From Anaerolineaceae bacterium (GTDB taxonomy: Bacteria > Chloroflexota > Anaerolineae > Anaerolineales > Anaerolineaceae): a DNA stretch of 6,254 nucleotides. The notes below the pieces were generated by a model. It had not been told where the DNA came from. It ran no database searches and worked only from the letters and a program-made list of their open reading frames with translations. Position 1 is the stretch's first letter. Every line of letters starts with the position of its first letter. The DNA is taken from positions 1 through 6,254 of the forward strand of contig JACZIY010000230.1 in assembly GCA_014860845.1 (NCBI GenBank), written 5' to 3'. Of the stretch, positions 1-6,254 are shown in pieces. The position numbers and the translations under genes were made by a program.

Positions 1-1030
1 CCCTCCCCTGCGGCACTTCACCGCCCAGGATCTTCCGCGCGCACTCCAGAACCTTGGCCGGGCTGTTGCCGACCAGGAAGTTGGTGCCGACCTCGCAGGT
101 GATGGGGCGTTCGGTGTTGTTGCGCATGGTGATGCACGGGACGCCGAGGACGGTGGTTTCTTCCTGCAGGCCGCCGCTGTCGGTGAGGACCATTTTGGCG
201 TTCATGTTCAGGTGGAGGAATTCTAAATAACCGAGCGGCTCGGTGAGCCGCAATTTTGAATTTTGAATTTTGAATTCTAAATTATCAATGGCACCCAGCA
301 TCTTGCGGGTGCGGGGATGGATGGGGAAGATGATGGGGAGGTCTTGGACGATTTCCAGAATCGCTTCCATGAGGCCGCCGAGGATGGCGGGGTCGTCGAC
401 GTTGGAGGGGCGGTGCAGGGTGAGGGTGGCGAATTGCCCGGGCTTGAGACCCCACTGTTCGACCAGGCCGAGGCAGCGGGCCTTCTCCTGATGTTTCAGA
501 AGGGTGTCGATCATGACGTTGCCGACGAAGTGGATCTTCTCCTGGGCGATCCCTTCGGCCAGCAGATTTTCGTCGGCGTAGTGGTCGGTGGTGAAGAGAT
601 AGTCGCAAAGGACGTCGGTGCAGAGGCGGTTGATCTCCTCGGGCATGGTCATGTCCCGGGAGCGCAGGCCAGCCTCGACATGGGCGACCTGGATGCCGAG
701 CTTTTTGGCGGTGATGGTGCAGGCCATGGTGGAGTTGACGTCGCCGACGACGATGACCAGGTCGGGCTTTTCGGCCAGGCAGACTTTTTCGAACTCGACC
801 ATGATCCGGGCGGTCTGTTCGGCGTGGGAGCCGGAGCCGACTTCGAGGTTAAGGTCGGGTTTGGGCATGCCGAGGTCGACGAAGAACGATTGGCTCATCT
901 TTTCGTCGTAGTGTTGGCCGGTGTGGACGAGAAGGTGGTGGATCTGTTCGGGGTATTGGTTCATGGCCTCGATGATGGGGGCCATTTTCATAAAGTTGGG
1001 GCGGGCGCCGACGATGTTGAAGATTTTCAC
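1..1030 (-). CDS. wecB: UDP-N-acetylglucosamine 2-epimerase, non-hydrolysing (3' end beyond window)
   Basis: This cytoplasmic enzyme interconverts UDP-GlcNAc and UDP-ManNAc, a precursor for ManNAc-type sugars in surface polysaccharides. I translated 343 codons without a stop or frameshift; the family is usually about 360-390 residues, so only a short C-terminal piece is missing. Family hallmarks are GARPNFMK at residues 8-15 (Lys15 in the nucleotide-sugar site), HTGQHYDE 36-43, GDVNST 96-101, HVEAGLRS 117-124, PEEINR 130-135, LHRPSNVDDP 205-214, HPRTRK 238-243, TDSGGLQEE 283-291 and NTERP 305-309. The Asp97, Glu119, Glu132 and His206 positions correspond to the conserved acid/base and binding residues of the family. 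The start is GTG at 1030-1028, chosen because a strong AGGAGG lies 4 bases upstream and the protein begins exactly where family members do. Residues 250-260 are encoded by an AT-rich heptamer repeat that looks inserted. The gene lies 32 bases after the methyltransferase stop and is much more GC-rich than its neighbours. Identification is firm. Confidence 0.96.
   Translation of the reverse strand, partial: MKIFNIVGARPNFMKMAPIIEAMNQYPEQIHHLLVHTGQHYDEKMSQSFFVDLGMPKPDLNLEVGSGSHAEQTARIMVEFEKVCLAEKPDLVIVVGDVNSTMACTITAKKLGIQVAHVEAGLRSRDMTMPEEINRLCTDVLCDYLFTTDHYADENLLAEGIAQEKIHFVGNVMIDTLLKHQEKARCLGLVEQWGLKPGQFATLTLHRPSNVDDPAILGGLMEAILEIVQDLPIIFPIHPRTRKMLGAIDNLEFKIQNSKLRLTEPLGYLEFLHLNMNAKMVLTDSGGLQEETTVLGVPCITMRNNTERPITCEVGTNFLVGNSPAKVLECARKILGGEVPQGR
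252..276. repeat. Heptanucleotide tandem repeat inside wecB
   Basis: On the plus strand AATTTTG occurs three times head to tail (252-258, 259-265, 266-272), followed by a partial unit AATTC. On the coding strand it reads as ATTCAAA units. Three seven-base units add 21 bases, so the frame is kept, and the tract encodes the peptide EFKIQNSKL at residues 252-260 of WecB. The tract is almost pure A/T within a gene of about 60% GC. It lies between the conserved HPRTRK and TEPLGYLEF segments, a place where family members have a variable loop. Confidence 0.85.
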
Positions 1031-1042
1031 TGTTCCTCCTTT
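1031..1042 (-). promoter_or_regulatory. Strong ribosome binding site of wecB
   Basis: On the minus strand AAAGGAGG is followed by AACA and then the GTG codon at 1030-1028. This near-perfect Shine-Dalgarno sequence fixes a non-ATG start and makes efficient independent initiation of wecB likely, even though it is probably co-transcribed with the methyltransferase gene. Confidence 0.85.
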
Positions 1043-1062
1043 ATCTGTGAGATCCATGAAGG

Positions 1063-1812
1063 TCATTGCATCTTTGATAAAAGCATGTGAATCCAATTTC
1101 CTCGAGGTTTAGTGAACACGCCAGTTGCACTTTGCGTGAGGAAAGCAAGTTTTGTAAGAATTTTTTGACCAAACCCTCTCTCTGGAGGAGGCACTAGAGA
1201 CTGCCCACAATGGATACAGGGCTCCTCTTGCATGTAAGTCCCATAGGGGTTTCCGGCGAGATCCATCAGTAGGGCAGATAGGGCGTTTGTTTGCTCGGTG
1301 GAATAATCTGCGAAGGATTTAGCCTCAACCCTACAGTTAGAGAACAACTTGGACAATATACGCTCATCGAAGCAATTGACATGGCCCCATGGAGGATTCT
1401 TTCCCATACATGTGTAGCAAGTTGTACGACCTACTCTAATGTCTTGCCGGAATGGAACACCAATAAGTAGTTTGTCTTTGCAAACACGTTCTAATTCACG
1501 ACAGACATTAGATAAGTCGGATTTATTTATATGTTCAAGAACCTCCGCACAAAATACGAAGTCTACACTGCGATCAGAGAACTCAAGGTTTTTTGCGTTT
1601 CCCTCCATACATATAATTTTGTCATGACTAATAGATGGCATGGTGAGGTCGAGTGCAATCACCTTCTCAAATTTTTCAGCAAGTAAAAGAGAAAAGTATC
1701 CATCTCTTGCGCCAATATCTAGCGCAATTTTTCCTGATTCAGGGAACATCCTTAACAAGTCTCTTGTTCTGATTTTTTCTTTTGTGGATGCGCGGTACTT
1801 TGCTAGCTCCAT
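1063..1812 (-). CDS. Class I SAM-dependent methyltransferase with paired cysteine motifs
   Basis: This is a predicted soluble methyltransferase of the Rossmann-like class I fold, about 249 residues. Motif I is LDIGARDGYF at residues 31-40. The acidic end of strand 2 is in VIALDLT (Asp55), and the segment EFSDRSVDFVFCAEVLEHI at about 77-95 is typical of Methyltransf_11-type enzymes. After strand 5 the sequence departs from the core: CYTC (132-135), PPWGHVNCF (with His144 and Cys147) and a later CIHC (199-202) could form a zinc site. The acceptor is unknown; its place between a flippase and wecB suggests a sugar, a nucleotide sugar or a glycan end. The preferred start is ATG at 1812-1810, which has GGGGA five bases upstream. 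A longer GTG start at 1839 (258 residues, weak AGGT upstream) and an ATG at 1824 are possible. Fold assignment is firm; the substrate is not known. Confidence 0.88.
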   Translation of the reverse strand: MELAKYRASTKEKIRTRDLLRMFPESGKIALDIGARDGYFSLLLAEKFEKVIALDLTMPSISHDKIICMEGNAKNLEFSDRSVDFVFCAEVLEHINKSDLSNVCRELERVCKDKLLIGVPFRQDIRVGRTTCYTCMGKNPPWGHVNCFDERILSKLFSNCRVEAKSFADYSTEQTNALSALLMDLAGNPYGTYMQEEPCIHCGQSLVPPPERGFGQKILTKLAFLTQSATGVFTKPRGNWIHMLLSKMQ

Positions 1813-1866
1813 GTTTATCCCCATAGGATGCCAAGGCACACAACCTGCATTTTTTATAAAAGACGC

Positions 1867-3333
1867 TCACTTCCGGTATATCAGCGTAGTTAACTTTTCA
1901 AGGACATAGGACTCGGCACCTGCTGGTTTCCCCGCCACCCCCCACATAAGCACTACAGCAACAGGGTATGTCAATAGACCCGTACCGACTTTTAAAAGCA
2001 AAGCTGCGCCCGGGTTAAATTGCGTTATTGATCCAACAAAAAGTACAGCTATAGTCATAAGTCCGGTGCCCAACAGTGGGCGCAAGATGGTAAAAAATAT
2101 TTCAGTTACGCTGACATTCCCCAAGGTGCGCATCAACATCCAGACAGCCAGTGACAGCCCAGCAAAAACCGTAACAACCCGGAGTGATGCTATCTGTAGA
2201 GCATCAGAGTTCGGAATCACTAGAAAAACTGCCACCATAAAAAAAATGACCTGAACCCAGGTTATCACTGCAGCGGCCCGGTGCGCCCCCATAGTAAGCA
2301 TGACGTAGCTGCCGCTCGTGGTAATTGCTTGTATAACGCTAGCCAGTGCAAGCATTTGTACATATGGTGAAATAAATAACCATTTTTCGCCCAAAAGCAC
2401 TATGACCGCTTCCCTAGCTACCAACGCAAGCCCCACACTTGCAGGGATTGCAAGAAGGGTTTGAACCCCTTGAGCAAGTAAAAATATACGCTTAAGCTCG
2501 ACAAGGTCATGCTTCACTTGCACAAATGCAGGAAAGAGCACTCTATTGAGCGGCGCCAACACCTCCCCGGTAGGCATGCCGGAGATCTCGTCGGCTAACG
2601 TGTAACCACCCATTATTGTGGTGGTTGCCCGGCGACCTACCAAAATTTTATGCAGGTTGAGATGAAGGTAACTACCAATGCTGTTTACCAGCATCCATTG
2701 AGATACTGAAAAAATCTCTTTTACCTTTTCGAAGCTCAAACGCGGGCGCATCGGGTGCATTTGATAGCTCAACATTACACCAAAAGCTCGACCGACAAGT
2801 GCGCCTAGCACCAGAGCCCAATAGCTGCGCAATAGCCAGGCAGCCAATATGGTAACAAGGAAGCCAACGAGTCGCTTAAGAAACATGAAACGAAAATCAA
2901 GGCCGAAACGCATCTCCTTCTGGAATGTAATAACGCCAATATTCTCAAGGCCGACAAGAAGCATCCCCAAGGCCATCAGTTGAAGAACAGGAACTACGCG
3001 CGGGTCACCAAAGTAACCAGCAGCAAATGGAGAAAATACCAATAATAAGGCAGCGGAAATGGCTGTCTGAATAAGCCGAAGCGTCCATGCCGTATTATAG
3101 TGAGAAGGTGTAGTGTCTTGGTTTTGGATCAGCGCAACATTTACACCTAAATTTAAAAACACATCCGCTAGACCGACCACAAGGGAGGCCATGGCAATAA
3201 TGCCGAAGTCCTCAGGTGCCAAAAGTCGTGCCAGAATAAGAGTGCTAACAAAGCCAATCAGGCGATCAGTCCACCTCATAGAGATAGTCAGCACGGCACC
3301 CCGTGAAATACTTGTGGGACTTGCGGCGGACAT
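1867..3333 (-). CDS. Wzx/WzxC-type oligosaccharide flippase (polysaccharide transporter family)
   Basis: This inner-membrane protein of about 488 residues is expected to flip undecaprenyl-diphosphate-linked repeat units from the cytoplasmic to the periplasmic face. It is hydrophobic through nearly its whole length, with roughly twelve or more membrane segments. The N-terminal family signature is LARLLAPEDFG (34-44), followed by a hydrophobic helix and LNLGVNVALIQ (60-70), typical of the WzxC/Polysacc_synt_3 branch of the MOP superfamily. A basic loop with HPMRPRLSFEKVKEIF near residues 190-205 separates the two halves. The length matches WzxC of E. coli (about 492). The start is uncertain: ATG at 3333-3331 is preferred because it is a standard codon and overlaps the stop of a short upstream ORF. 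A TTG at 3348 would add five residues. Neither has a clear Shine-Dalgarno sequence. The specific exported sugar cannot be inferred, so no wzx symbol is assigned. Confidence 0.92.
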   Translation of the reverse strand: MSAASPTSISRGAVLTISMRWTDRLIGFVSTLILARLLAPEDFGIIAMASLVVGLADVFLNLGVNVALIQNQDTTPSHYNTAWTLRLIQTAISAALLLVFSPFAAGYFGDPRVVPVLQLMALGMLLVGLENIGVITFQKEMRFGLDFRFMFLKRLVGFLVTILAAWLLRSYWALVLGALVGRAFGVMLSYQMHPMRPRLSFEKVKEIFSVSQWMLVNSIGSYLHLNLHKILVGRRATTTIMGGYTLADEISGMPTGEVLAPLNRVLFPAFVQVKHDLVELKRIFLLAQGVQTLLAIPASVGLALVAREAVIVLLGEKWLFISPYVQMLALASVIQAITTSGSYVMLTMGAHRAAAVITWVQVIFFMVAVFLVIPNSDALQIASLRVVTVFAGLSLAVWMLMRTLGNVSVTEIFFTILRPLLGTGLMTIAVLFVGSITQFNPGAALLLKVGTGLLTYPVAVVLMWGVAGKPAGAESYVLEKLTTLIYRK

Positions 3334-3408
3334 CAGGATGCGGACCAACCGATAGGAAGTAACTCTAAATAATCATAGTGCGAAAATTTATCCCTCATGC
3401 AAGCACAG

Positions 3409-4302
3409 TCACTGGTATTCTGATATCTGTTTTTTAGCTAGATTTGCATATACACCATCCTTGAAACGATGTGTCCCGATAAAATGTAAAAATACACTAT
3501 CATTAATCGCTTTATCAACGCTACAGTACTTAGGATGGGGTAACACCATTCGCTTTTCCATATTCGCAACTATAACATTAGACATTATTTGTTCACTTCC
3601 CCATTCGTTCCATTTATCGCCTAGGAAAGAATAGAATTCCCCACACATTTCTTCAACATACTCTCTTGTAAATGAATTAATTGGAAACCCAGAGAAACCG
3701 GCACAGCCCCTCACATAAAACAAACCATGGGAAGAGCTCAACTTCAATAAATTAATTTCGGTCAAATTTTGAACATGTGTGTAATTTGAGTAGGCTTCAG
3801 CAAGCTTGACTCGATTTGCCATGGTCTCAAAGTCTTGATTATCTCGGGTGCCGAGAACGAACCCAACATCACCTGAAACACACTTGGTAATTTCATCGAT
3901 TGATCCAAGCGTAAGAGTGTCCCCATCAAGTTGAACAACATAATTATTTTTACAAAAATAAGTGATAGCCAAAAGCCTTTCCCAGCATCCACCTACGGGG
4001 GTTTTAGTAGACGCAAATTCTTCTTTTTTAAGAATACAAACTTTAGGAATAAAGTTATTAAGAATCGAAATATCGTTCTTTGTTAAAGACCCGTCATCTA
4101 CAATGACTACTCCTTTGATCCGCACCTTAGAAGTAAAGCTTTTCAGCGCAAGTAGGTACATTATAAAATCTTTGTGCTGGAGAAGAGATAAAGCGATCAC
4201 GTTGGAGTCGTCGTAAGTGTGAATATGCGGTAAGGTCAATGCCTTTCTACACTGAAAGTCGAATTTCAGTCTTCTAATGTTATCTTTAAAAGTGTAGAAC
4301 AT
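3409..4302 (-). CDS. Putative GT-A fold glycosyltransferase
   Basis: This is a soluble or membrane-associated protein of about 297 residues, probably transferring a sugar from a nucleotide donor to the growing lipid-linked glycan. Visible signs of a GT-A fold are a strand ending in VVIVDDGS (65-72, as in nucleotide-binding segments of family 2-like enzymes), an aromatic-rich helix after GGCWERLLAI (104-113), and VVQLDGDTL with the DGD metal-binding DxD at 126-128. Near the C-terminus HFIGTHRF (273-280) may contribute a metal or acceptor contact, as terminal His motifs do in some GT-A enzymes; that is inference. No membrane helix is evident. The start at ATG 4302 was chosen because GGTGA sits five bases upstream; the TTG at 4314 and GTG at 4311 lie on that site. 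It follows the large upstream gene by 18 bases. The coding sequence is very AT-rich compared with wecB. The CAZy family and linkage are unknown. Confidence 0.82.
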   Translation of the reverse strand: MFYTFKDNIRRLKFDFQCRKALTLPHIHTYDDSNVIALSLLQHKDFIMYLLALKSFTSKVRIKGVVIVDDGSLTKNDISILNNFIPKVCILKKEEFASTKTPVGGCWERLLAITYFCKNNYVVQLDGDTLTLGSIDEITKCVSGDVGFVLGTRDNQDFETMANRVKLAEAYSNYTHVQNLTEINLLKLSSSHGLFYVRGCAGFSGFPINSFTREYVEEMCGEFYSFLGDKWNEWGSEQIMSNVIVANMEKRMVLPHPKYCSVDKAINDSVFLHFIGTHRFKDGVYANLAKKQISEYQ

Positions 4303-4307
4303 AAAAT

Positions 4308-4312
4308 TCACC
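4308..4312 (-). promoter_or_regulatory. Ribosome binding site deciding the glycosyltransferase start
   Basis: GGTGA on the minus strand pairs perfectly with the UCACC part of the anti-Shine-Dalgarno and lies five bases before ATG 4302-4300. It overlaps the alternative TTG (4314) and GTG (4311) codons of the same frame, which argues against those starts. Confidence 0.6.
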
Positions 4313-4320
4313 AATGTAAT

Positions 4321-6254
4321 TTATTGAGATATCAATAAAAAATTCTTTGGCGGTTGAATATTTACCCTGAATGCCCATGTCGGATCCTCTTTCGCCCACC
4401 TATCATATGAGAGGTTTGCTCGTAACAAATTGTAAGCGTCTGCGCCTCCTGGCAAGTTGGATATCAAAGCAGTAGCCCCAAGGGCGATTGCAGCATACGA
4501 GTATGCATAATCAGATGAAGAGAAACTTGTGGCAGGATTTGTTGAGGTCTTCCCAATGTAGGATGCAACGTCAGACCAGTATCGCCCCCAATCCTTATCC
4601 GTATAGTAATTACCATTCTTATCTGCGAGCGGCCACCAATAACCAGCGCCCTCAAATTTGGGGAACACGGGGTCATTTGTAAATCTTCCAATCGTGAACT
4701 TTGCCAAATGATCTCTCAGAGAACACAAGAGAGAATTAGACGCTGCATCTTTTCGGATCATATCTGAAAGTACGATGACCAAAAAGTCATGCTGCCATGG
4801 GGCAATAGTTTTTGTTGGCCACTTAGGAGTGTCAGTATGCTCTCGTTGATGTCTTACAGCATGAAGACCGTGGCCAGTTGTCCCTGGAGCATTTGCCAAT
4901 GCAAGCCAGTCAATGTTGTTTTTTGTCTTATTGGCAAAGTACAACCTCTCGGGATCAGCGTCCGATGCAACAATGGAAGCATCTGAGATGTTTCGAAGCG
5001 CCCAGTCGAGCCCGCGCAATTGATCGTAAAGGGAACCAAAACTTCCGTTCTTTCCTAAACTAAAGTCTTGGCTTCCATTTCCATCACGCATATACTCGTG
5101 AAAAACAAGATTGTACCCACCCCAGTAATAGATCTCATCGAGGTACCATTTTTCACCTGTTATAATATAGGGCAAATATGCAAAGGATCCTTGGTGTGCC
5201 CTGTCTGGCGCCCAGTTTGTAGTGGTCACACCGATTGGAGGAAAGGCTGTGTTTATGCTGTGCAAACTGACCGTTGGCCGATCATCAATGGAGACAGGTC
5301 GTCCATAAAATGATTTAGCAGGATCATCTTCACGATAGTGAATGGGAATATTTCCAGACATCTCACCATGCCAAAGCAGGATTTCCCTCAACCGGTTATC
5401 CATGGAAAGCAAGTACATCGCAGCCCATCTTGGCAGCAACCCAATCTCTGGCCTCCCCCCGGTAGCACCGAAGGACATGTTGATCAACCCTGACATCCAA
5501 CCTGTACCTGACACATGGGTTTCGGCAAAAATGTCGACGCCCCTGCTCTTCCAGGTACTTACCATACTTGCAATGACGGTTTCCGGCACCTGCAAAGAGG
5601 TATCATAGGGCATCACCATGCCAGTAGAGATCATATAAGGCAAATCGTAACGGATCTCCACCTCCGGGGGTGCTTGCCCAAGCCAAATGACTTTGCGCCA
5701 ACGGGAAGAATGATGATGCTGGAAAGATGACTTTGAATACACCTGCGCTGGCGTTGTTTTCCCTTGAGAAATCGACAATGCGTAACTGACATTTCCTCGT
5801 GACTGAAGATTGACGTTCTCTATTGCGTGAGAGATCCGGATATGAGGAGTACCGGGATAAATTCTTACCTCCCAGGTGGCATTCAAACTTCTATTCAAAC
5901 TTTGATTTACAAGAACTTCTGAGCATACCGGCCCTTTTAGCCAATAATTTAGTTGCGGGGCCGATTCAATCGCGGCTCTCAAGTCAGCGGTCAAATCCCC
6001 GGCGTACCCGCTTCCGCTTAACCCGGAAAGACTGATAGTTGCCCCTACTTCGGTGGCGAGAATGGCCTCCTTTGACAGTTCTCCGCTGTTATTTGCCGAG
6101 GGGGAAGAGACTAGCAGGAGGGGTAAATCCTGTTTGGCTGAAATTTTTGGGAGAAGAACGCTGACAACGACCTGCCTTAGCGAGCCGTCCGGGTATTTTG
6201 TCTTCACATCTACCTGCGTTGGCAAAACCACCCCCCCCACCTGCACCGCAACCG
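4321..6254 (-). CDS. Large PcRGLX/YetA-like protein, possible polysaccharide lyase or glycan-active protein (5' end beyond window)
   Basis: The frame is open to the right edge, giving at least 644 codons. GTG codons near the edge are internal because the sequence before them is in frame and looks like the same beta-rich domain, so signal peptide and start are outside the window. Numbering from the GTG at 6246, the N-terminal part has KYPDGSLRQVVVSVLLP (17-33), a pattern of the RIFT-barrel domain at the front of PcRGLX/YetA-like proteins. A beta-rich region follows to about 160, then FQHHHSSRWRKVIW (175-188). The second half is rich in Trp, Tyr and helices: GGRPEIGLLPRW (263-274), NWAPDRAHQGSFAYLPYIITGEKWYLDE (split around 344-371), and a C-terminal stretch with GAGYWWPLADKNGN. 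This looks like an alpha/alpha toroid as in lyases and glycoside hydrolases. I know similar proteins mainly as hypotheticals in bacterial genomes. Its role in a polysaccharide operon may be periplasmic or extracellular trimming or binding of the polymer. Activity is inferred, not shown. Confidence 0.7.
   Translation of the reverse strand, partial: VAVQVGGVVLPTQVDVKTKYPDGSLRQVVVSVLLPKISAKQDLPLLLVSSPSANNSGELSKEAILATEVGATISLSGLSGSGYAGDLTADLRAAIESAPQLNYWLKGPVCSEVLVNQSLNRSLNATWEVRIYPGTPHIRISHAIENVNLQSRGNVSYALSISQGKTTPAQVYSKSSFQHHHSSRWRKVIWLGQAPPEVEIRYDLPYMISTGMVMPYDTSLQVPETVIASMVSTWKSRGVDIFAETHVSGTGWMSGLINMSFGATGGRPEIGLLPRWAAMYLLSMDNRLREILLWHGEMSGNIPIHYREDDPAKSFYGRPVSIDDRPTVSLHSINTAFPPIGVTTTNWAPDRAHQGSFAYLPYIITGEKWYLDEIYYWGGYNLVFHEYMRDGNGSQDFSLGKNGSFGSLYDQLRGLDWALRNISDASIVASDADPERLYFANKTKNNIDWLALANAPGTTGHGLHAVRHQREHTDTPKWPTKTIAPWQHDFLVIVLSDMIRKDAASNSLLCSLRDHLAKFTIGRFTNDPVFPKFEGAGYWWPLADKNGNYYTDKDWGRYWSDVASYIGKTSTNPATSFSSSDYAYSYAAIALGATALISNLPGGADAYNLLRANLSYDRWAKEDPTWAFRVNIQPPKNFLLISQ

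Noticed and set aside
285..608. 107-codon minus-strand ORF overlapping wecB in another frame
   Set aside because: Its Arg/Pro/His-rich translation is a typical out-of-frame reading of GC-rich coding DNA, and it is wholly inside the confirmed wecB frame.
317..1090. 257-codon plus-strand ORF rich in Gly, Asp and Val
   Set aside because: It lies exactly opposite wecB, which has full family motifs. The Gly/Asp/Val/Leu-rich translation is the usual mirror image of a GC-rich gene on the other strand, with no recognisable domain.
1848..1850. ATG as an alternative methyltransferase start
   Set aside because: It is in a different frame and reaches a stop after about eleven codons, so it cannot start the methyltransferase.
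1852..1861. Palindrome TTTTATAAAA between the flippase and methyltransferase genes
   Set aside because: It is a ten-base all-A/T palindrome with no GC stem or U-run arrangement of a terminator and no known operator match, so it is likely chance in an AT-rich gap.
1938..1943. C6 run near the 3' end of the flippase gene
   Set aside because: Six bases is too short to suggest slippage-based switching, and the frame continues normally through it.
3372..3402. Possible promoter before the flippase (minus-strand TTGCAT ... TATGAT)
   Set aside because: The -10-like hexamer is good, but the -35 match is only three of six and the spacing is 19 bases. In AT-rich DNA this is expected by chance, so I did not annotate it.

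Overview
The window is an interior piece of a surface-polysaccharide (O-antigen, capsule or exopolysaccharide) biosynthesis locus. It holds five genes, all transcribed on the minus strand, so transcription runs from the right edge to the left edge. Both end genes are cut by the window. No rRNA, tRNA, CRISPR array, transposase or convincing terminator was seen. The short gaps (18, 75, 54 and 32 bases with the starts chosen here) suggest one operon.

In transcription order: (1) 6254-4321, a large protein truncated at its N-terminus. It has a PDGSLR-type beta-rich N-terminal region and a Trp/Tyr-rich, probably alpha-toroidal second half. It resembles the PcRGLX/YetA-like group linked to polysaccharide lyases and is the least understood gene here. 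(2) 4302-3409, an AT-rich GT-A-type glycosyltransferase with a DGD metal/nucleotide-sugar motif. (3) 3333-1867, a Wzx/WzxC-type lipid-linked oligosaccharide flippase with many membrane helices. (4) 1812-1063, a class I SAM-dependent methyltransferase carrying an unusual set of paired cysteines. (5) 1030-1, the non-hydrolysing UDP-N-acetylglucosamine 2-epimerase WecB, which supplies UDP-ManNAc. It lacks its C-terminal end.

A coherent reading is that WecB makes an activated sugar, the glycosyltransferase adds a sugar to a lipid-linked repeat unit, the methyltransferase may modify the glycan or a precursor, and the flippase moves the unit across the inner membrane. The large protein may then act on, or bind, the finished polymer outside the cytoplasm. 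The individual substrates are not readable from sequence.

The organism is a Gram-negative bacterium. The GC-rich wecB, its subfamily features and the AT-rich heptamer insert inside it give an impression of Geobacter/Desulfuromonadales-type Deltaproteobacteria, but this is only an impression. Base composition changes sharply across the window: wecB is about 60% GC in the lines I counted by eye, while parts of the glycosyltransferase fall below 30%. Such mosaicism is typical of exchangeable polysaccharide loci.

The most interesting points are the in-frame heptanucleotide repeat within wecB, the cysteine-rich possible zinc site in the methyltransferase, the large uncharacterised PcRGLX-like protein, and a 21-codon ORF whose stop overlaps the probable flippase start. 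No wholly new system could be demonstrated.
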